Under the pieces are notes generated by a model. The model did not search any database, was not told where the DNA came from, and worked only from the letters and a program-made list of their open reading frames with translations. The translations under genes and the position numbers were made by a program. DNA of 64,000 nucleotides from Ephemerocybe angulata (lineage: Eukaryota; Basidiomycota; Agaricomycetes; Agaricales; Psathyrellaceae), in assembly GCA_013368325.1 (NCBI GenBank), contig JAACJK010000111.1:925886-989885 (forward strand). Reading direction: 5' to 3'. Below, one piece after another: positions 44,480 through 55,322 of the stretch (positions within the stretch are counted from its first letter, which is position 1; every line of letters begins with the position of its first letter).

Positions 44480-44868
44480 CGTCTTGGGAGACTCCAGTGG
44501 AACCGTCGGCCCATCAAGATTTCAATATCTGGTTCTGTCACGTCGATTGTAAAGATGGATAAGTAATATGTACGGCCTAGATATCAGATGGACATGTCAA
44601 CTAAGATAATACGCATCTAGAAGTCGCTACGGTCAATATCTTATGCGTGGTGTCTGTTGCCGCGGCAAATGAGGACCATTGCGACCCATGGGCACGGTTG
44701 CATTGCATTTGGGCGACTTGACGCACAGGCTCGGCCGTCTGGAAGTCATGGATCCAGCACCATCTGTATTCCCAGGAGTATCGTCGGAGCCGGTTTGTGT
44801 TCTTCAGCTGGCCAACGGTTGAGGTTCGGTCGAACGATTGGCCAGCGTCGGTCTACTCTTTCGCTCGG

Positions 44869-45357
44869 GTAAGGTCTCGGGCACGCTCGTCGGCGATGAA
44901 GACGAGGAATCGAATCGGGGCCAGGTTGATCGAGGCTTGTAGGGGGGAGACTGAGTGGGTACAGCCTCAAGGTGTGACGGAGAGTCGGGGGTGGGCTTCG
45001 TCCTCGGCTGGGTTGTGGACCTCGATGCAGTATTGGGACAACCCTTGGATGGCGTCATACACGAGGATCATCATTGCGAGGCTGGTGGGCCCTGATTTGC
45101 AGTCGGACAATGAGATGCCCTTGAATATGGTCAGGAGGAAGGGGAGCATCGATGAGGGCGTCCTGGGGACGTGGGCGAAGCGCAGAGACTTGGTGCGTTC
45201 TTCTGGCTTCAAAGATTACTGTCACTGATTCTTCGTGCGCAGTGGAGCGGTATCAATGCTGTCCGCTTCGTGGAGCCATACATCCTCGTTGCCAGAACGC
45301 GACCTATCGAGCTGCACCACGTCTTCGTCGTGTGTTTTTTTGGGTAGGCAGGGCGGC
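44869..45357 (-). pseudogene. F-box-type protein relic, copy 2, with internal inversion
   Basis: This is a diverged duplicate of the unit at 43915-44385. The minus strand reads ISLSDCKSGPTSLAMMILVYDAIQGLSQYCIEV, matching copy 1. The 'INAVRFVEPYILVARTRPIELHHVF' part lies on the plus strand (45187-45326), whereas in copy 1 it is on the minus strand. The flanks on both sides (GAGGGCGTCC and GGGTAGGCAGGG) keep the copy 1 orientation. It therefore carries a micro-inversion and cannot be a functional gene. Confidence 0.6.
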
Positions 45358-46211
45358 CGCATCCCCCCTTCTGTCCGGGGAACCAAGAGAAAGGCTGCAG
45401 TAAAGAGAAGAGGGAAAGGCGGAGAGGTATACTTCTAGATAACTATACTCGGAACAAAAGAAAAGGAAGAAAGGACAAAGGGGATGATGGGTTCCAATCT
45501 TATAACGGAGTCTTGTCTTGAAACGAAACGAATGTTGATAGTGAGCACAGCGTGGGGATGAGCACCCTGATTAGGAGTGGATGAAAGTAAATCGAGAAAG
45601 CTTTTGAGATGGGCCCAGGGCAAGAGAGAGAGTCAGAAGGGCGAGACATTGTCTGAGAGGGGGGAAGCAGGGAGGGGAATTCGAGAATGGCGGTGAGCGA
45701 GGGGCGCTTGGGCTTGACTAGCTTGACTCTTGAGGCACTTTGCTGTGGATCTGTAGACTGTACGCACCGGCAGTTCGAGTATGATACTTAGCTGAGAATG
45801 ATTGTGTTAGATAAGGGAGAAAATGAAGACGGTCATGTACTGGTTGATAACTCCGAGTTTGTTGGCGGTACAGATAGCGCATGAGGAAGGCGGCGAAGTG
45901 GTGAGACACTTTCCTCGGTTTCGCTTGAGGGTGGTCGGGAGGGGGAATGGCGGTACAAACGAGATAATGCTGTCACCACTACAGTGGGAGTTCGGCCTCC
46001 GGCAGCGTTGCGGCTTGAATTCACCCCTGAGAAATTATTGGTCATGGCGATGGCCGATGAGCCGGGCGCCAATCCTGTTCGCCACCCATCGACACCAAGC
46101 TTGATCTTGGCTTCAAGCCTTTTGAAGCTTGAAGCTTGACTGACGCCTGATATAGAGCCACCGGTTAACACATCTCCTACGTATTACGCTTTCTCCCACA
46201 TTCTTGCCTAT
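45358..46211. other. Intergenic, no gene seen
   Basis: About 850 bases hold no supported gene. Near 46098-46140 there is a cluster of imperfect direct and inverted AAGCTTGA repeats. Confidence 0.35.
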
Positions 46212-46619
46212 ATGGACTCGAAGATAGGTTGTCCCTTCACAATTACGGACCATGATCGGGTACAGCTGGGAAGGGGTACAATGCTGCATGCAATTATTCC
46301 TGGAATTCTGATACTCAAAGCCATCTCGGGAGACGTCTATGAGGAAGTACAGACTGTGAGTCTTTCAGTTGATGAGCCCAGGGCGCTTGAACTAACAGAA
46401 CCCCCCCAGAAACTCCTGAGGTGTCACTTAGTTACGATTCAGATACGAAAGGTTGGGGGTTCCCGCCTATGTCCTATGACTCCAGATGATGTCTTGCTTT
46501 TTCCCTCCCTTGCAATCTGCTTACCCGTGCAAACAGGGACATCACTTGACCAGACGAAGGTGCTGCTTCTCCGTCTTAGACCTGGAAGTTCCTCTCAACG
46601 GAAGGGGAGAGCTCTCTGA
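46212..46619 (+). CDS. Small hypothetical protein, weak
   Basis: From ATG 46212 the frame reads MDSKIGCPFTITDHDRVQLG up to a good donor (GTGAGT at about 46356). A plausible acceptor (CCCCCAG at about 46410) then continues KLLRCHLVTIQIRK. The intron also reads through in frame, so splicing is not required. I do not recognise the product and it may be chance. Confidence 0.25.
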   Translation: MDSKIGCPFTITDHDRVQLGRGTMLHAIIPGILILKAISGDVYEEVQTVSLSVDEPRALELTEPPQKLLRCHLVTIQIRKVGGSRLCPMTPDDVLLFPSLAICLPVQTGTSLDQTKVLLLRLRPGSSSQRKGRAL

Positions 46620-46665
46620 GTCCCTCTTTCTTGCCTTCACCTCTATGAAATTCTGGATACCGATA

Positions 46666-46699
46666 GCAGAGTGCAATTGGCATCGCAATTGCACTCTGC
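46666..46699. repeat. 14-bp perfect inverted repeat, 6-nt loop
   Basis: GCAGAGTGCAATTG and its reverse complement flank GCATCG. No coding context is recognised. Confidence 0.85.
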
Positions 46700-47260
46700 C
46701 CGACGCTTATCACCAGACGCCTATCCAAATCACGGCGCTAATCTCCGAGTTTGCCTTTTCTGTCGCGCCCGGCTCCTGGAGCGGCAGCAATGATTTTCGG
46801 GGAAAAGGAATAGCACAGCCACTCCATGTTGTTCAACCCCCCTCGTGGTCCGACATTTGCAAGTGCCTACAGGTCACAGCCCTGTGGTGAAGTTTGAACT
46901 TTCAAGTCTTCGTGCTGCCGTTTCTTTCCTTCTCTGTCTTACGCCACATTTAAGAGTGGCAGGACACTCTCAGCAGAATATCCTTGTGCGTATCGAAAGG
47001 TTTCGAAATGAAAGCAACGCACTGAACTCGTCGCAGGCTATCTCACCTTCCAGCCTCTTTCACTCTCCAGTCATTCATTGTGCCACACGCAAACGTGTTC
47101 GAACTAACGATTATTAGTTCCAGTCCAACGCGGCCTTAACGCGATTCCCCTTGATTCAATCACGACGACCAAGCCCGTGACTCCTGACCACCGACCACGC
47201 TAGCCAAGCAACATATCCGCCTGTTTATGCTATATAACGACCCCTTTGACCGTGTAACCA
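46700..47260. other. Intergenic, upstream of the membrane-type orphan
   Basis: No gene is seen. It should hold the promoter of the gene starting at 47261. Confidence 0.35.
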
Positions 47261-49505
47261 TGAACATCCTCACCTCCTTCCCTTTCACCTTCAAATTGGC
47301 TGTTCCGGGCCTAAGCAACCCCTTCTCCTCACTTTCGACGAGCCCGACGACGGGAACGAACCCCCCACGGCTGCCACCGACGGAATCTCCTCCAATGCAG
47401 CCTGACTTTTACGACCGACCGCCCCGGTCACTCGCTCGGCCTACTAGGCCCCTTCCGTCGTCTCTGGGCTCGAGCCAAATTCTCCATTCAAGTTTCCGAC
47501 ATGCGACAAGGCCTGGCTTTTCACCCTCACCGTCCCCGACCCCATCAGCCTCACTATCACTCACCACTGGTTATTCGCACCTGGTCCCTAAGTCCCCGCA
47601 CCACCTATCACCCTACCAGCAGTGGCAACAGGCGCAGCAAGCCGCACCGCAAACGTTCACCCAGTCCCATTCCACATCCCCTGCCCCTGTCTCCCGGAAG
47701 AGGGGATGGGAGCCGTCGAACTCATCGCCTAGTGGATCACAGACGACATTGGCCAGCGGAAGTGGATATTTGGACACCCCTGCGAAGTACAGGGAGATGG
47801 CTGAGATGCTGGAGGTTGTGCAAGTGGACAGGAGAGAGTTGGACACCAATGGTACGTCATCCCACTTTATTTAATATGTTCCTTGGCAGCCTCTTTTGGT
47901 TCCTTCCTGGATATTGTATGTCCCTTTCAAAGATCCTCGTCGTCTTTGATGATATGGTGGTTGCGACCTCAGTTGTCCTAGTTCCGGATAAGCGAAGGAG
48001 GAAAGCTTGCCAAGCGGCCGTCGGTCCCTAGTTCGCATCAAACACGACTCTGCGCAATTGTCACTCGTGTAACGGAAACACCCTTCCGTCAGCGAAGAGG
48101 GGATGGACGGGTATGTTCCCGAGCAAGCATGACACCACACGTGTTTGAACCCCACGAGCAATTCGCGTGTTTTGTGGTTTATCATGGGCAACGTACAGTG
48201 GGTTCGAAGCCTTAGCCGGGACCCCCCACACTCTCTTACATCTGCGTTCGATACGCCCAGCTTTCCCCCTTCAAGCTGGCGCTTCTTTCTCTCTGCCCTT
48301 TCGGCTCCGTTCTCTGCGCTATTGGATCGCTGACCATTCTTTATCTCCTCGCTACTCTCCTGCTCACCGTGCATGTATGGACTCGGATTCTCTTGTCCGC
48401 ACATGTAGACCTTCCTCCTACCAAACGGCGACGCGGAATTGCGGGCTCTATCGTGGAGACGGCATGGAGCGCAGCTCTCATAGGAACTGCAGTCGGTCTC
48501 ACTGTGTACAAACTGTAAGGACACCCTCCCCCTAAACCTTATTTCATCAGCATTCTAACAGTTCCTCTCTTTAGGTGGCGAGATCGGGGTAAAGCAGGCG
48601 AGGAAGATGAAACCATGCAAGATGATGGTCATCGGCGCAAGCGCCGCGCCGCCAATTTTGAGTTCGAGACAGATGCCATGTCCATTGAGTCCCCTCCGCT
48701 TTCCGAACCCTCCTCCCCACCACCTCCGTATAACCAAGAATGGACGGCGATCAACTATCCCCGCACGGTGCCTGCAACCCCGTCACGGAGAGCGGAACTG
48801 AAAGGCAAAGCGAAAATGACGCCCCGAAGTGCTCGATTGAAGGCGCCTACGGTTCGGCCTCACGCGCAACGGAGGGATCGGCTGCCACCACACCTTTCTG
48901 GAATACCACCGCCTATCCGCACACCGGTGGCCCCCGAGAACCCTGCTTTTGACTTCAACTTTGGGGCGGGGAGTAATAGAGTGGGAAGTCGTGGCGTGCA
49001 TCAGGAGGTGGAAGAGCCGGAAGTGGATGACCAGATGGACTGGATAGGCGGGAAACTTGCGCAACTGATTGAAGAAGGCAAGAAGGCCCTCAAGGCAGAG
49101 GTGGTGGTCATGAGCGACGCGCAGGAGGACGAGGTGGATGATGGGTCGGGCGCCTGGGTCAGCGACGATGAAGATGGGCACAGGGGCCGGAATCGGAATG
49201 GGTCGGTCAGGCGAAGAGGGAGCACGGCAAGTGCGACGAGGTATCATAGCAGTAAGAGGAGTGCTGGGACGCCTCAGCCTCAGATTGGTTCTATGCATTC
49301 GCCGGTGGGGACGCCTCCACGTTCGACCGCGACAAGAGGGGGTATACCGCAGTTTGGGAGTGGTACTGGGGTGGAAGACTCGTGTGAGAGCCCGGAGGTG
49401 AGGGAGATGATGGAGCGTGCGCGGGCGAAGATTGCTGCCACATCAGCAAAAAACCGGGGTCAAGGGAACCCCCTACCATCAGAGATAATCGCCCCCATCC
49501 GCTGA
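47261..49505 (+). CDS. Single-pass membrane-type Agaricomycete orphan protein
   Basis: Exon 1 (MNILTSFPFTFKLAVPG, from 47261; an in-frame ATG also lies at 47227) encodes a Pro/Ser-rich region ending AEMLEVVQVDRRELDTN. After an unusually long intron (about 47853-48408, 556 bases) a small exon gives DLPPTKRRRGIAGSIVETAWSAALIGTAVGLTVYKL. That is a dibasic cluster followed by one hydrophobic helix. The last exon, after a normal intron, starts WRDRGK and is disordered and acidic/basic mixed (QMDWIGGKLAQLIEEGKKAL, WVSDDEDG), ending at TGA 49503-49505. I know this arrangement as a conserved Agaricomycete protein of unknown function. The membrane helix is predicted only from hydrophobicity. Confidence 0.6.
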
Positions 49506-50119
49506 CATCCCGACCATGATGGGAATAGGTGGCCGTCTTCTAAACGATGAAAATGGCATCCAAGATGGGCGGGATGTCGGCGGATGGTCCGGATGTCAGC
49601 TCATAGCCACGATGGTGATGATGGTCTTGCAGGCGCGCGGTGGTCATGGAAGGTAATGACTGATCATGGTGGAGACGATGGCCTTGGAGGCGCACGATGG
49701 TAGTGGAAGGTAATGACGTACCATGAGAGGCAGGAGCTGCCGCCTCCCTAGTCATGGCCAGGACCAATACAGAGCGATCACGCAAGGATATGGAGGAATC
49801 CAGTTGATTAGAGGCCGTACACTAAAGTTATACTACAGAGGTGAATAAAGAACAGTAAGTAGCGTTGACTAGAGTAAGGAGCGATGCAAGAGCAGCCGAG
49901 ACCGAAGGAACAAGAGAGCAGACCGAGCGCGACCGTAACAAGCTTGACCAAGATCCAAACGAGACGAAGCGAAGCACTAAGACGTGGAGCTGAGCAAGCC
50001 GAGGGAAAGCGAAGCACGGAGACGTAGAGCAGAGCAAGAGCAGGAGGCACGATGCAGGAGGAGAACGAACACGGCAGCGAGTAGCGTGGGTCGAGATCGG
50101 ACGGTCAGCGATAGCACAA
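49506..50119. repeat. Intergenic with two small tandem repeats
   Basis: Two copies of a unit of about 55 bases lie at about 49608-49660 and 49671-49716, both ending GGAAGGTAATGAC. A separate 40-base-period repeat (AGCGAAGCAC...GAGCAAG) occurs at 49968 and 50008. No gene is supported. Confidence 0.5.
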
Positions 50120-52172
50120 TTAGTCGGCACCTGCGAAACGAGACTGGGAACGCGTAGAACGAGTGGAAGGGGGAACAGTGAGCTTGGCGATACGCGAAGG
50201 CCTCTTGGGGGTTTTCGGGTCGCGGGGAGTCGGGAAGGGAACACCGTTGGGAGTAGCAGCAGGCTGCTTCGATGCAGCCCGCCCTTTCTTCGACTATGGA
50301 CGTTGGTCAGATGAATAGATGAATAGAACATCCCACTCACCTTTGGGCTCGAGTTGGGATCGACGTTCTCCTTCTCGGCAACGTAGAAGTCGTCATCTTC
50401 TTCCTCCTCGTCGAAATTGAGCCTTGGGGCTTTGGACTTGGGCTTTGGGATGTCGGCGTCGGGCACGAGATCATCGTCAAAGATGTCTTCGACCGGCGGC
50501 TTCGATCGAGCCCGCTTCCGAACGCGAGGGGACTATAGCATGTCGTTAGAATGACCGATGAAGTGTATGTGGAACTTACCTCGTCTTGTTCCTCCTCCTC
50601 CGGGACGTCCGACGATGGGGGTGGGGGCATAGCGTCAGCTTCGTCGTCATCGTCGCCCTCCTCAGAATCACTGTCCAAACCACGAGCGAGCAGGTTGTCG
50701 ACAGTATCAGGGCCATCGTCCTCCTCGGACTCCGCATCGTTCTTCGCGTGCTTCAGTTTGTCGAACGGCATCTCACTGGGAAAGAGGTCAGCTGGGTCAC
50801 AGGAACAAATGAGCACGTACTCGTTGATCGCCTTCAAGGTCTGCTTCGCCCATTTCTTGTCTGAACTGAGCAATTTGACGATGTTGTTGTAAAAGCGGCG
50901 AAGCGAGAAAGAGCGGTCGTGAGCCTTCCAGATTGGCAAGGAGGATAGCGCGTAGTAAATCTGACCCCATTTGAGCGAAGTAGGCATTGAAAGAGCGTAA
51001 CAATGACTTACCAGCACGCAAACATACGCAACGTGCTCGGGCCCGATAACCGTGAGATGGTGCAACACGGCCTTGCAGGGTTGGCCTCCAGGCGCGCCGG
51101 AGGGGTCATAGGCTGTCGACGGTCCAAAGTAAACAATCCGAATTCCCTGTATAGGCATAGTCAGTGCATGGAGGGCCAAGAGAACATGACGGACTTACTC
51201 GTTTGACGATAAAGCTGAGGAACATACCGCGGACGGGCCTCTTCTCATCGTACACTGTTCCGGGGGGGAAAAGAAACGAAGGCCAGTCGGACGTCTTCAG
51301 CTTGATCCGCCCACTGTTGACCTTCATCATGAAGTGGCTGCATAGAGTAAGACCGCGTCGTGAATGAGCGAACGACGAGGAGCGCACCTGCGATTCTTCA
51401 TATACTCGCCTTGAAGCCGAAGCCCTACTAACAGCTTCGAGCAGTCAAGGTTATAGAATCCGCGCGCAGCCTTATCACCGTTGGCGCTGAACCGTTCCTC
51501 CAACTGATCCGTCTTCTTCTCCAGAATGATCTCACCGATCATACGCTTCATCGTGCTCAGGTCCTCCCCACGTTGGGTCCGCACGCTCGTCTTCAACTGA
51601 AGGTGGGTCATATCAGCACAGAAAGGTGGATATATGCGCGTGCCCGACTTACCAAGTTGATGAAGGTGAGGAGAATCGACTCATCCTTCGTAAACATGCG
51701 GTTGAGAACCTCGGTGAAGTTGGGCATGAGTGCCATAAGCTTGTTCCAGGTCTCTTCGTCGTCGACGGGGCTGAGGGTCAACATGGGTGTCAGAAAAGGA
51801 ATGGTGAGGGTGCAAAGATACTCACGGATCGTCGTCGGATGGATCGCCCGAGCCCTCTTCATCTTCCTCGTCCATATCGCCCAGAAGGCGGAAGCGGGGA
51901 AAGAAGAGGGCGGGAATCGATGCCCACATGTCGATGCCGGGCATGACCCACCGCATCTTGCGAAGATACGGCCGCAAGGTTTGAAAGCTTAACAAAATCA
52001 GCGTCTGAATTCACACTATACTGAGCAAGACCCACTATTCGACGTTGGCGGTGGATCTCCTGCCCTGCGCCCCTGTAAACTCCGTGATAGCGGTCATGAG
52101 CTTCTTGACATGGATCTCTATGGCTGATAGAGGCTTCTTCTGCGGCCGTTGAGACTGCTGGGCAGCGGGCAT
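50120..52172 (-). CDS. DUF6698-like Agaricomycete protein
   Basis: The start MPAAQQSQRPQKKPLSAIEIHVKKLM (52172) is followed by exons reading YFQTLRPYLRKMRWVMPGIDMWASIPALFFPRF and LMALMPNFTEVLNRMFTKDESILLTFINL. Further on are LKTSVRTQRGEDLSTMKRMIGEIILEKK, ARGFYNLDCSKLLVGL, RPVRGMFLSFIVKR, FGPSTAYDPSGAPGGQPCKAVLHHLTVIGPEHVAYVCVL and FSLRRFYNNIVKLL. The order 'RG....GPS.A......K......V.P.HIAY..V...LS....W......F....FY..I' matches the DUF6698 family that is expanded in Agaricomycetes; function is unknown. The C-terminus is acidic and then basic with FDDDLVPD and TPKRPSRIAKL, suggesting a nuclear protein. The last exon ends at TAA 50120-50122. Eight or so introns all join in frame, so the gene looks intact. 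Confidence 0.65.
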
Positions 52173-52403
52173 TGCGAGATTAGTGGGCGATGGGACGGGG
52201 AAGAAGTGGGATGGTCGTGGTTCGAGGTCAAGGAGCGATGACCCACATTTTCAATTTCCGACGCCCCTTGCGCCCTGCGGCCGTTTGAAACTCCGATTTT
52301 TTGATGGCGCCCAGCCTAAGCGCTGGCGCGGACCTTTGACCGTTGGCCATTCAACGGTATATAATCCTCGAGTGCCAGAGGTATATTCCCCAGAAATTAG
52401 ACG

Positions 52404-54695
52404 ATGTCGTCAAACACCTCTTCTCTCAAGTGCTACGGCCCTAAGTGCGGGTTTTCAGCGAAAGAAGAACGCGAACTTCAAGCACACATCAAGCGCTGCC
52501 CTCTCGCGGCGACCCTCGTCTCTTCTCGCCGTAAACGCCAAAAGGACGAGCAGAAATTGGCGGCCAAGTCGAAGAAACAGAAGTCCACCCCATCTACAGG
52601 CGCTCAGTCTACCCCGATCGATACTCCCGATGCTGCAGACGCAATGGATGTCGATTTTCCTGTTCCCCCCGTATGTATTTAACCTCGGGATTCAAATGAA
52701 CCATTTCTGAAGCAAATCTGTGTTTAGAGCCCTCCAGCCGAGCCTGAGGCACCTCAGGAGGAGGTACAACGTGCTGTCAAGCCGCCTCAGCGCCGTAAAG
52801 TGCAGTTTGCGGATAATATTACACCGCAAAATCCGGTGAATGAGCCGCCTCCACCGCCTCCGGTTGTACAAGCCCCTCCGGGTATCGAAGCTGCTGGTAT
52901 CCCAGGGGAGTTCAGGACGAAGCCAAACTCATATGGCATGTTCCGAGTGTACCCAAATGGCTTCCCCTCCTACACCCCCGACAATATTGCCACGGCGGAT
53001 GAAACCGCGGATGCCCCCACCTTCCAAATCGACAAGAAGCTTCCTGTATGGTCCAGCGGCTGGTCCAATCCTCGTTCTCGCACTATTTCCAAATCCGATC
53101 TCGAAACACTCTTCCCCAACAGGTCTATCTACTATCTCATGGACTGGCATGTCAACGATACCTCAACCACTCCGAAATCTCTCCCACATCTCAAATCCCT
53201 CGTCTCCAATGTTATCACCCGCCCAGGATTTGATCCAAAAGCCTTCGAGGGCTTCAGCGCCGAAAGGGAACAGGCGCGCATTGACAATCTCCACAACAAT
53301 CCCGCATCGGTCATCCGCGTACAGGATCCATGGACTGCGGCATCACCTCTTATTCCACTGTGTCCACCCACCACTGTGACTTACCCCAACGTGTCCTCCC
53401 TTCCATCCTTCCCTGTTGACGGAATGTACCACCGGACGATCCTTGGCCTCATCAAGTCAGCATTGTCGGAGCCGGCCGCCGAGCAATTCCATCTCTTCCC
53501 CTTCGAGCAGTACTGGCAACCATCGAGTGGTCCACCCCAGAGAATTTACTCTGAGGTGTATACCTCACCAGCATTTCTTGATGAACACCGAGCCATCCGA
53601 GAGTCTTTGCTCGCAAAGGGTATCACAGCGGAGAGTGTTGTTGTGGGACTGACAATGTGGTCAGACTCGACACACCTTACACAGTTTGGATCGGCATCTC
53701 TTTGGCCAGTTTATGTCGGGTTTGCAAATCAGTCTAAGTACACGAGGGGAAAGCCCTCGACCTTCTCTTCTCACCATTTAGCGTATATTCCAAAGGTATC
53801 TGTAACCGTATGGGAAATGTGAAATATTCTGACCTGGTTAAATTTTATAGCTGGGTGCAACATTTGAACAAGTGTATTTCGACGTCTTCAATGAGGCTCC
53901 GACCCGCGAATCAATAACCCAGGCAAGACGGGAGCTTGTCCATGCCGTTTGGCTCGTGCTACTCGACGATAAATTTGTCCATGCGTATGTGTACGGATTT
54001 GACTGGGTATATTGGGACAACATCACTCGCCGAACCTTCCCTCGAATTTTCACACACGCTATGGACTATCAAGAAAAGTGAGTACTAATGGTTCTGCTTG
54101 TGTGTTTAAAAGTTGACATTGAGACGTTCCATAGAGTACTGCTTGCGTGTATCAAGTTCCTGGCGTTTTGCCCCTGCCCGCGCTGCCTCATTCGGAAAGC
54201 ACAGATTCCGATGCTCGGGACGGCGGCAGATGACCATATCAGAGCAACCCAGCCCCGATTTGACAATGAACAGGACCAATACGACATCAAATCAATACGC
54301 AAGCAGGTTTACCTCAAAGGAGTCAGCCTTGCTAGTAAAACCGTCAAGGCTGTCCTGGGTAGGAAGTCGTGGACCCCAATCCGCGTACGTGTACCACAGC
54401 ACTTCCCAGAGAACTCAATTTGATTTCGTTCTAGAGTGCATTTTCATCCAGGCTATTTGAGCATGGATTCCGAGGCATTTTGGCTCGGGTACTCTTACGG
54501 TGGATTTCCCCGCGCCAAGCCTTTGAGCCTCCCTGTGCATCAAACGATCAAAAATCCGTTCCGCTTCGCCGCCTCCGTTCCGCGTCGCGCCCATCATTTT
54601 CCCTTTGCCGCAGCCGGCCCGTCCCATCCCTTTCTACAACGGTCCTCGCTCCCTTCCTTCTTCCCCTGCATCCTACCTTCTCCCCCCTTTCCTAA
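52404..54695 (+). mobile_element. Plavaka-type (CACTA/EnSpm-like) transposase gene, 3' decayed
   Basis: ATG 52404 starts a C-x4-C...H-x3-C finger (CYGPKCGF, LQAHIKRC). After a basic linker comes the Plavaka signature set: YLMDWHVND, DGMYHRTILGLIKSAL, FPFEQYWQ, RIYSEVYTSPAFLDEHR, GLTMWSDSTHLTQFGSASLWPVYVGFANQSKYTRGKPS and HHLAYIPK. Then VWLVLLDDKFVHAYVYGFDW, ITRRTFPRIFTHAMDYQEKVLLACIKFLAFCPCPRCL and SAFSSRLFEHGF. Beyond about 54460 the frame no longer resembles the family. The expected 'PDLLHEFELG..K' block and the C-terminal half are missing, and the frame ends at 54693-54695 in unrelated Ser/Arg/Pro-rich sequence. I could not find terminal inverted repeats. It is a truncated, probably inactive copy. 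Confidence 0.8.
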
Positions 54696-55322
54696 TCAGC
54701 TTCCTTTTATGCGTTGGTACGTATTCCTGCATTCAAATGTCCCTCCTTCATCATCTCCTTAATTAATCCTAGCTACACATACTATAGTCTCTAGCTTTAT
54801 TAGCCTTGTGCAGCCCGCCCCACGCGCATAATCCTCTTCTTCCCGTCCTCGAGGTTAGTCCTATCGCGCTGCAGCCTTGCGTGAATGTAATCCACGTCGC
54901 AACCACCGTAAATTTGGGACGGATATGGTATAACAAAAAGGTGGTGCCGATATAGTATATAAAAAGAGTGTGAAACATCAACTTCAAAAGCGGCGAAGTA
55001 GAGAGCGTACTAAGTAGCGTAACCAATAAATGAGCGTGAAACCCCAACATGACAACCCCCGAAGTAGTACGGGTCCAAATGGAGGCATAGATATAGATAA
55101 TTAGAGTAGGAAGTCGCTGAAAGGAGTGGAAAGTGGATGTCCCATATAAGGGTCGTCTCGAAATAGTGGTCCATAAGACTGATGTAATTATACTGAGAAA
55201 TCACTGGAAAGAGTGGATGGTCGAGGACCCATATTCGGTACCTCTCCAAATATTGTTCAAACGGGTATCTTGTGCATCGCCTGCGCATTCCTATGTCCTC
55301 CGTCACCTCCGTTATACCCTCC
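54696..55322. other. Intergenic, no gene seen
   Basis: About 630 AT-richer bases may hold the eroded 3' part of the transposon and the 3' end of the minus-strand gene that follows. No motif is recognised. Confidence 0.35.

Noticed and set aside
43512..46699. Hairpins as transcription terminators
   Set aside because: Hairpin terminators are bacterial, and none of these sits at a gene end with a T tract. They are treated as structural curiosities instead.
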